DNA of 64,000 bases. Source: Nothopassalora personata. Lineage: Eukaryota; Ascomycota; Dothideomycetes; Mycosphaerellales; Mycosphaerellaceae. Location: NCBI GenBank assembly GCA_033816765.1, contig CM066294.1, positions 2,852,001 through 2,916,000 on the forward strand, read 5' to 3'. Each line of letters starts with the position of its first letter. Position 1 is the first letter of the stretch. The notes under the pieces are model-generated. The model was not told the DNA's origin and searched no databases. It saw only the letters and a program-made list of their open reading frames with translations. The translations under genes and the position numbers were made by a program. Positions 57,201-64,000 of the stretch are shown piece by piece.

Positions 57201-59345
57201 ATATTTAGGCCTTAACCCTTCGGTAGCCGGATATAAGAACCTTACCCTTTAGATATAACCTCCTCTTTTTACTAATAATATAGGGGAAAGGCCTATCTAA
57301 TAGTATCTATATTAATAGTAGCCTCTACCCCCGATAGTAATATTAGCTATAACCTATATATAAGACACTAACTCTTAGTATACTCTATCTAATTAAAAGG
57401 CTTACTTACTTAGTTAAGTAAATACCCCCGATAGCAATAATATTAGAGAGGGAGGTAAGGAGAGAGAAGGGTAGAGAGAAGATTATTTATTTAAAGTAAA
57501 CTTTTATAGGCATATAACGGCGCTACGTAGATAAGAAATAGGCGCGTAGTAGGCGGCTAATATACGTAGAGCGCGCAATTAATTATTATTATCGTCCTTA
57601 TTATCCTCCTTATTATACTCGCCCCGTAGGGCTAGTAGTAGAAAGGCCCTATCGACCGTAGTAGTATCGATGTTTCTAACCTATAGGAACTATAACTATA
57701 GTTAGTATAGGACGCGTATATAATATATATAGTACTTACGGTACGGCCGAGGTCGAAGAGCCTATTAAGGGCCCTATTCTACTCTTACTATAGAACTACG
57801 GACGTAGTAGCGGCGGCGGAGAAGGGGGTAGTAGTAGCGGAGGCGCCGGCGAACCGTACGCGGGTATCGCCTAGACGCTTATTCTTATAGGCGCTAAACT
57901 ACCTCTTAGCCTCGGAGGAGGTTAGTCGATTTATATAGGAAGCAATAGTACGCCGTACGCGGCGAGCGTAGGGAGCGCTAGCGAGGCGTAGTACTTACCT
58001 CTAAGATCTACTCGCCTAGCTAGGCGTAGAGCTTATACTACTAGTCTAGAGTATCCTACTCCTACTTAGTAATAGGGTTACTAAGCCCCTAAATAAGCTT
58101 ATTGCGCTAGGCGCGGGCGGTACTTAGGCGAGCTACTATCTACCTAATAGCGACGCTAGTATTACTAACGTATAGGTATCTATTATCCCTATAGTGCCTA
58201 TACTTCTGAAGTAACTTACCGGTAGTAATAGTATTATACGTATCCTACTCGTCTAATATACTATTAGTAAGCGTATCGTAAGTAAAGAACGTAGTAAATA
58301 CTTACTAGTTACAAAGTATAGGAGATACCGTATATATATCTTAATATCTATACCTAGACGCTTAGCTAGTAATAACTTAGGGGTCTACGGCCCTAATACA
58401 CTAAACTTATGCTTTACTAGCGTATCTAGTACGCTAAGCGCGCTAGACATCTATAGTAGTACGGGTAATAGTATTAGTAGTACTAATAGGCCCCCTATAA
58501 GGGCCTCCTAGCGGAGCTAGTCTTAGATAGCTTCCTCTAAAGCTATAGTAGTACTAGCGGGTCGCTAGATAGTCGCTAGCGAGGAGCTAGTAGATCGCTA
58601 GTAGTGCGGGTACGGTACGCTACGAGAACGTAGTATAAGAAAAAAAAAGAAGGAAAAGGAGGGAGAGGGTACGCTTCTTAAACCCTCGAGTTAGTTAACC
58701 CGGCAACTATAACTTTAATTACCTATACCCTAATAACGATACGTACGGGACCCGTAGGTAGGTTATATAGTAACGGAATCTACGAGAAGTAGATAGATTA
58801 CTTATATAGAAACCTCCTAAATCCGCGAGCTAAGGGTAGCTCGTCCTAGAAGGGGAGGTAGTTATAAGGGTAGCCTATAGCTAACCCTTATATATAATGC
58901 GGCTATACCCGGCTTAGTAAGCCGTACATAACGCGTATACGTATACTAAGCGACGTATATAGCGTCTATAGAGGAAGGTAAGCTTTACTTTATCTACGAT
59001 TAGAAGATCGTAGGCGTACTATATATTACGATATCCCCTTATAGCCCTTGTAGTCCTAATATATTCCTTTATAATAGATCTTTATTCTTATTAAGAAAGC
59101 TACCTACCTACTCGATACCGCTAGTACTTAGGCTAGGGCTATATTATAGTACGTTTAGAGGCGACATTATAATATCGTTAATAGCGAAAGGCTAAGATAG
59201 TATACTTTAATAATAAGATAGTAGGATATAGATATAGATTCTTTAAGAAACACGCGAGAATATAATAGCGGTAGTAACGTAAGATATAAGCGATAACGTT
59301 ACGTTAACAACGTATATAATAATATAGTTATGTGTTATAATAACT
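57201..59345. other. Heavily decayed repeat remnant next to the host genes
   Basis: TA-rich with retained CpG, dense stops in all frames. A minus-strand stretch at about 58480-57780 gives low-grade, Leu/Arg-rich translation, and I recognise nothing in it. LTR boundaries were not found. The sequence character changes abruptly to normal unique DNA at about 59345. Confidence 0.6.
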
Positions 59346-59712
59346 TAGCCTAGGGTCTGCCCATAGTCAAAACTGGGGTCTGCCTACAGCATGTGCTTTT
59401 CGGTCAATACTTAATGCTTCGGTGGAACTAATAGATCGGCACTGGGGGCCAACCCTTGGCAATTTCCCAGGCCGCAGTGCCGCATTACCTGCGAACAGCG
59501 CTTCGCAGCAGTTCGGCGCTCCGTCCTGGCAATAACGTCCGCAAACCTGGTTCGGGTTTTCATGACCTGCTTGCTATCGCATGTGCTGAACAACCAGAAG
59601 ACATCTTTCCCAGTCTATGAAGTTCCAGACGTGCTCGAAGTCCACATTTCTACTGGCTGGTGGGTCCGTGTATGACCCGATCATGGTCACCAAATGGCGA
59701 GCCAGCTCCGTC
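59346..59712. other. Unique non-coding DNA downstream of the PAQR gene
   Basis: Ordinary composition without RIP signs. It probably contains the 3' untranslated region of the minus-strand PAQR gene. No convincing gene; an open frame at 59411-59593 is short and lacks features. Confidence 0.6.
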
Positions 59713-60699
59713 CTACCCTACCACACCACCACTCCTCAAGCTCTGCTCATAGTCAAACGCCTTCACTAACCCCACCAGATGCGCAGCAGCAGCCAGGACC
59801 ACCAGCACATGAAAGATCTGATGCGAGCTGCCCCAGATATCAAATGATCCTGGTCTCCACCTCTCCGGCACTCGTGCAGCATAGATCATCGCACCTGCTA
59901 TGTACAATGCACCCTGCGTGACGAGCCACGAGAGACCAATCTGCCGCTCCACCTGCTCGAGACCATACATCTGCATCCCATGCAAGACCGGGAACACAGC
60001 GCTCAACCCCATCATGACAAACATCGAGGCTCGGAAAGGTCGCCATTCGGGAGATCTGAATCGTGGATGCATAATCACGACGAGAGTTCCTGCGCCGATT
60101 GTGGTGATCTAGTGACATATTAGCACATGATGCCAGCCATTGTAGCAGTACTGAGGGAGATTCCAGTCACTCACCATAGACCAATACACTCTAACCAACC
60201 CGGGCTCACTCCTAAACCCATAGTATATACTCGGAATAAAACTCCCCCAAATCAAAACCACAATCCCAATGTAATCCAATCGATTGCCGAACCTAGCGAC
60301 AGCCTCTGAATGATTCGAGATTGTGTGATATGTCGCGCTCATTCCCAAGCACACCACTGCCCCTGCAAAGAAGCAGCCAAAGACCATGACATCTTCACTC
60401 GTTGCCAGATTGAATCGTGGCTTGATAGATGTGTACAAGAAGATCCCGGTGAAAGCTGCTGTTATTGCGCCTAAAAGGTGAGACCAGATGTTCACGCTTT
60501 CGTTGTGAAGATGGAGCATGCTGGAGGCGGATTTTTGATAGGAGTTTGAGGCGGGGCGGTAGCCGGAGTGGATGTAGTGGTTGTCGCGCATCCATTGGGG
60601 CAGGTCGGTCCATAGGATTGTGAGGGCTTGTCTTGCTTTCTGCTCGGTTTTGTTGGTTAAGGTGTCTGTCTCTTTTGCTGAAGGTGTTTTTTCGTCCAT
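59713..60699 (-). CDS. PAQR / haemolysin-III family seven-transmembrane protein (306 aa, one intron)
   Basis: Two exons: 60699-60175 and 60108-59713. The 66-bp intron (60174-60109) starts GTGAGT, ends CACTAG and is phase 0. The protein has the family signature: a soluble N-terminus with LPQWMRDNHYIHSGYRP, then HNESVNIWSHLLG, then about seven hydrophobic segments. The presumed metal ligands are all present: S121/H125 (SATYHT), D142 (NRLDYIG), H271 and H275 (SHQIFH). Fungal members (Izh-type) are linked to zinc and sterol/lipid homeostasis; some relatives act as ceramidases. It starts at the only suitable ATG, in front of a 354-bp shared upstream region with the divergent gene at 61054. Family assignment is secure; the exact substrate is not. 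Confidence 0.93.
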
Positions 60700-61053
60700 G
60701 ATGTGATGTTTACCAGATTATGTGTAAGGTGTTTGTTGCTGCGCTTAATCAAGATTCGTCGAAACGTCAACGGCAATAAGCAATGCAAGTCTTTTCACAG
60801 AAGAGGAAATGTTGCAAGGTCGATGTGAATGTTGAGCTTTTTTCCTGCCTGGTGGCGTAGATTACGGAGCTCGGCTTCTGCCCTCGGGTTTGCTTTCGTC
60901 GCTCTCGCATTGCGCCTTCTCAACTACACATCAAAAAACGTCGGCCGACTCTCACATGTGGAATGCACTTTTAAACACATTGATGGCTTGATCGACTTCG
61001 CATCATCGCAATTCTGTTGCGACTAAGGACCTGTAGAGGGTCTAAAATTCACA
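60700..61053. promoter_or_regulatory. Shared upstream region of two divergent genes
   Basis: 354 bp between the start codons of the PAQR gene (minus) and the PCI-like gene (plus). It must hold both promoters. No standard TATA motif stands out. An open frame at 60829-61026 looks incidental. Confidence 0.6.
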
Positions 61054-62040
61054 ATGACGAGCTCGGTACGGCCGCAAGCACGAAGAGCAGCATCAGGAGC
61101 ATGGAATCGCTTCAAGCAAATGCCACAGGATCCTCTAGATCACTATGGTCTTCCCTCGAAAGGCGAGACAAGGTCCGCAGCATCGCCTTTCGAACACCCT
61201 ATCTTCTCGCCACTAACATACTAACATCATCCCAGACTCCACGACCCGAAAGTCCAGGAAGCATACTACACCAAAATCGTAGAACGCTACATGAAATTCT
61301 GCGCCACCGAAGACCTGGACATCGCCTTCAATGCGCTCTCAATGAACCCTCCCGAACCAGCTCTGTCCGCCGTCGGTCCCACCAAGTACGGCCCAGGAAG
61401 CAGACCGCCTCTCACCCATCAAACCTCTTCCACAGCAGGCCGCCCAAACGACCTCCCCAACATCCTCCTCGCCATGCGCAAACTCCGCGAAGGAATCTTC
61501 GCAACCCGACGCCGCGACGCATTCGCCCAGCGCGCCTACAAATTCATCATCCACGCGAGCATCCTTGCCAGATCCTGGGAACATTACAAGCCTGCGCTGG
61601 ACTACCTCCTCTACTCCATCCACCCCTACACGCCTTTGTCCTCGACAGAACTCGCCGAGTTCGTCTCCTACCGAATCCTCGACCTCGCCTGTCGCCAGAA
61701 TGAACTGCTCGAAGCGTTTGTCGTCAGGCAGAAATTCAAATGCCGGGATCGGAGAGTGAACGTCGTGTTGCAGAGCCTGGTGCACAACGACTGGGTGCGG
61801 TTCTGGAGAGTCCGGAGGGCGGTGGACGGGTATCGGAGGGCGTTGATGGAGTTTGCGGTGGGGGAAATGAGGTTGCATGCGTTGAAGTGTCTTGGCAAGG
61901 GATATTTGCAAGCTGATCGAGCGTTTGTGGAGAGGACCGGCGATGCGGTGTGGGAGGAGCTTGTGGGGAGGGATGGGGTTGGGTGGCAGTTGATGGAGGA
62001 TGAGAAAGTTGTTATTCGGAAGATAAAGGCGAAGGGGTGA
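61054..62040 (+). CDS. Conserved fungal protein, PCI-like (CSN8/PSMD8/eIF3k type) fold suspected (307 aa, one intron)
   Basis: Exons 61054-61172 and 61236-62040. The 63-bp intron has a TACTAAC branch site at 61219-61225 and a CAG acceptor, but an unusual donor (GTCCGC); it is the only GT that joins the frames. The N-terminus (GAWNRFKQMPQDPLDHYGLP) leads to DPKVQEAYYTKIVERYMKFC and a largely helical body: AQRAYKFIIHASILARSW, LAEFVSYRILDLACRQ, then VHNDWVRFWRVRRAVDGYRR and MRLHALKCLGKGYLQ. The DW-x-x-FW-x8-DGY block followed by MR-x3-LKCLGK-YL resembles the C-terminal half of CSN8/PSMD8/eIF3k-like proteins, hence the tentative fold call. No transmembrane segment. It converges on the next gene with only 159 bp between stop codons. 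Confidence 0.82.
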
Positions 62041-62199
62041 AAGGTGAGGGGATGTGATGTGATGAGATGATATGCGGAAGGCCGGGAAGGCGAACACTCT
62101 GATTGCATGACTTTCTGGGGTATCTACAATTATGCTGCAAGCTGCATGCTACATGCCGACAGATCAGATCCTGGACTCCACCCGATGGAATCAACCAAA

Positions 62200-63807
62200 T
62201 CATGGCGACATGCCATTATAAGCCGGCGACAAACCATTACTATACCGACTACCACCACGGCTCTTCCTCTGGCTCTTCCGCTGTCGTACGCCAGAAGGCT
62301 GCTTGACGTACGTCTCGGTCTCCGGATCGTAATGCAGCAGTTCCAGTTCCAGCTGCCACAATGGCGCTTCCGGCAGAGTCTTGACGAAACCTCCCAGAGG
62401 CCTGTCGCGAGCTTTCCAGTACACGTTGGGTCGTTTGGCGCCTTCTTCATTTTCGACGATCAGCTTCCAGTCGCGGAGCGCTTTGCAGTCGTATGCGCCC
62501 CTGTCATCGAGACCTGGGCCGCGGAGCTTCAAACGTGACCGGACAGATGGGTGTATATATTCATGGGTGTCGAGTAACGGATCCTCGGTCGGCTTGCCGT
62601 TGGCGGGATCTGTGTAGCAGTATCGGCCAGGTGTGCGGACTTTCTGTCCTCCCAAGGCGTAGAATCCTTCCATGCCGCTGAAGATCTTACCGAAGGACCA
62701 TGGTCTGGGCTTCTGGTCTGTCCTGTCATAATAGTCTTCCACTTTGTCCCACTCGTCATGGACGTAGTCGAGGTCGAAGTCTAGGAATGGTTGGCATTGC
62801 GCCATCATCCATGCGAGGCTGATAGTGGCTATTTGCTGGTCGTCGTAGCCACCGCCAACGTTGCTGTGGGCTCCTGGAAACCAGACTTGACGGAGTGTCG
62901 TGTTGTTGCCTTCTAGCTTCTCCCACAATGTTGGAGGAAATGCAAAGCGGCGTTCGTCCAACGCCAAGGCTTGAAAGGCGTACTCGATCGCATTCGACAG
63001 CGATGTATCGTAGAACGACAACTCCTTCATTTGCCGAGACTGCAAGCCAAGCCTCGTAAGCCAGCCGAGTTTAGGAGTTCCAAGGGAGCCGACAGTATCC
63101 CAGCATCCGACCACTTTCACTGGAACATTGAGTCTCGTGAATCCCCTTCGCTGCAGCTCACGCTTGTACTCCGGGTCCATAGCGCTAGGTTTATCAGGGA
63201 ACGGGATATCCGGGTTTTTCGGTATATATTTATCATTATGCTTATGCTTGACATCGCGATAAATCTCGGCCAGGTACGGTTCGCCGTCTCCAGTCAAAAT
63301 CCCAATTTCGCCGATGAGTGCAGCTATACTCCGCGCACTGAAGGCGCCACGACTGAAGCCGAAGATGAAGATTTCATCGCCGGGAACGTAATTGGTTGCG
63401 ATGAAAAGGTAGCCTTCTCGAACGATTTCTTCGAGACCTTGGCCGGAGATGCCGAGGAGTTTGTTACCTATGCCACCACCGCCTCCGACTCCCCAGTGGT
63501 AGTAGACGATTTGAGGGGTGCCATCTGAGCTGAGTGGTTTTATGGCACGTGCGATGCGCGTAACATTACTTGGAATGTCGAGAGAGGCCTTAAGGCTGCC
63601 ACTGTCAGAATTTAGCCAAGATCCTGTCGGGCGTTAGTACAGATTCCACGAAGACAGTGGAAGTGGACACGCACCATCTTCGCACAGAATAATTCTCTTC
63701 CCAGGGCGACCGCGCTGTGGTTCGCGAATAGAGAGAGCTCTGCTCTGGGACCGAACCCGACTGCGGCTTCTCGCTCTGCTCGGCTCAGCGGTGGAAAGCC
63801 TCGACAT
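62200..63807 (-). CDS. DUF2235 (Tle1-like phospholipase) alpha/beta hydrolase (518 aa, one intron)
   Basis: Exon 1 is 63807-63675 and exon 2 is 63623-62200. The 51-bp intron starts GTGCGT and has a TACTAAC branch site (63639-63633) and a CAG acceptor. Residues 1-37 are Arg/Ser-rich. The DUF2235 domain begins KRIILCEDGSWLNSD (about 38). The probable catalytic triad is S135 in the nucleophile elbow FGFSRGAF, D220 (GCWDTVG) and H297 (PGAHSNVGGGY). The C-terminus is basic and low in complexity. The family includes bacterial type VI lipase effectors; fungal members are common, but their substrates are largely unknown. An in-frame TAG lies upstream of the chosen ATG. No signal peptide is seen, so it is probably intracellular. 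Confidence 0.92.
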
Positions 63808-64000
63808 GGGCGAAATCTATCGTACAATTCGCCACGATCCCCTGCGCGTGATGGCGATTTCGCATGTTCGGTGTTCGAGGCACGAAGTTAAGGAAAGGAG
63901 ATGAAACACGTCGGCCACTGGGTGTCTGGTGGCAAAGGGTGACAGACAGTGCTGGTGATGCTTGAAAGATGAAGTCGGGCAGCGATGGTCTCTGCTCAGC
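63808..64000. promoter_or_regulatory. Upstream region of the DUF2235 gene (window end)
   Basis: Non-repetitive sequence before the minus-strand start codon at 63807. It presumably contains the promoter, but I see no distinct motif. Confidence 0.45.

Noticed and set aside
1..59345. Tandem duplication or CRISPR-like array as explanation of the repeats
   Set aside because: Repeats are LTRs and element copies with TSDs; there are no regularly spaced short repeats with unique spacers.
61339..62097. 252-codon minus-strand open frame opposite the PCI-like gene
   Set aside because: Low-complexity Pro/His translation opposite a well-supported spliced gene.
59345..64000. tRNA genes in the unique region
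   Set aside because: I looked for cloverleaf-like inverted arms and B-box GGTTCRANNCC motifs and found no convincing candidate; a tRNAscan-SE run would settle it.

Overview
The window comes from a filamentous ascomycete (Pezizomycotina). Positions 59346-64000 hold three ordinary, compact fungal genes with short introns of 51-66 bp; two of those introns have a TACTAAC branch site near the acceptor. Positions 1-59345 are almost entirely nested retrotransposons. Most of these carry repeat-induced point mutation (RIP): aligned against the one unmutated copy in the window, changes are overwhelmingly CpA to TpA and TpG to TpA, CpG is kept, and Gln/Trp codons have become TAG or TAA.

Element families, named locally. 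G1: a Ty3/Gypsy-type element with an extra 3' gene; one fresh copy at 36230-47864, one old split copy and one old fragment. G2: a chromodomain Gypsy with 161-bp LTRs, split in two. G3: a chromodomain Gypsy with 426-bp LTRs at 29574-48173, with the fresh G1 inside its 3' LTR. G4: a decayed Gypsy remnant, 55299 to about 57200. Co1: a Copia with 247-bp LTRs (a hybrid copy, two partial copies, a solo LTR). Co2: a Copia with 177-bp LTRs, split in two. L1: a 764-bp non-LTR insert in the G2 gag.

Target-site duplications (TSDs) give the nesting order. Old G1 was hit by G2 (TSD ATAAG), by one Co1 (GATGT), by another Co1 that is now a solo LTR (AGTAG) and by G3 (CTCTA). G2 was hit by Co2 (CTTTC), Co2 by a second Co1 (TAGCT), and G3 by the fresh G1 (ATTAGTA region). 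Several matching TSD partners now lie far apart and in opposite orientation, so the nest was later rearranged. A Co1 hybrid at 14387-20000 points to homologous recombination between two inverted Co1 copies.

The fresh G1 has two LTRs I read as identical. It encodes gag-protease (ORF1), reverse transcriptase-RNase H-integrase (ORF2, behind a well-formed -1 frameshift site: slippery heptamer, 5-nt spacer, perfect 11-bp hairpin) and a large extra protein of unknown function (ORF3/ORF4). Older copies show that ORF3 and ORF4 were once one frame and that ORF2 was longer, so the fresh copy carries two defects.

The host genes are a PAQR/haemolysin-III membrane protein (minus), a PCI-like conserved protein (plus, divergent from the first) and a DUF2235 alpha/beta hydrolase (minus, convergent with the second). 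I found no tRNA, rRNA or CRISPR array.
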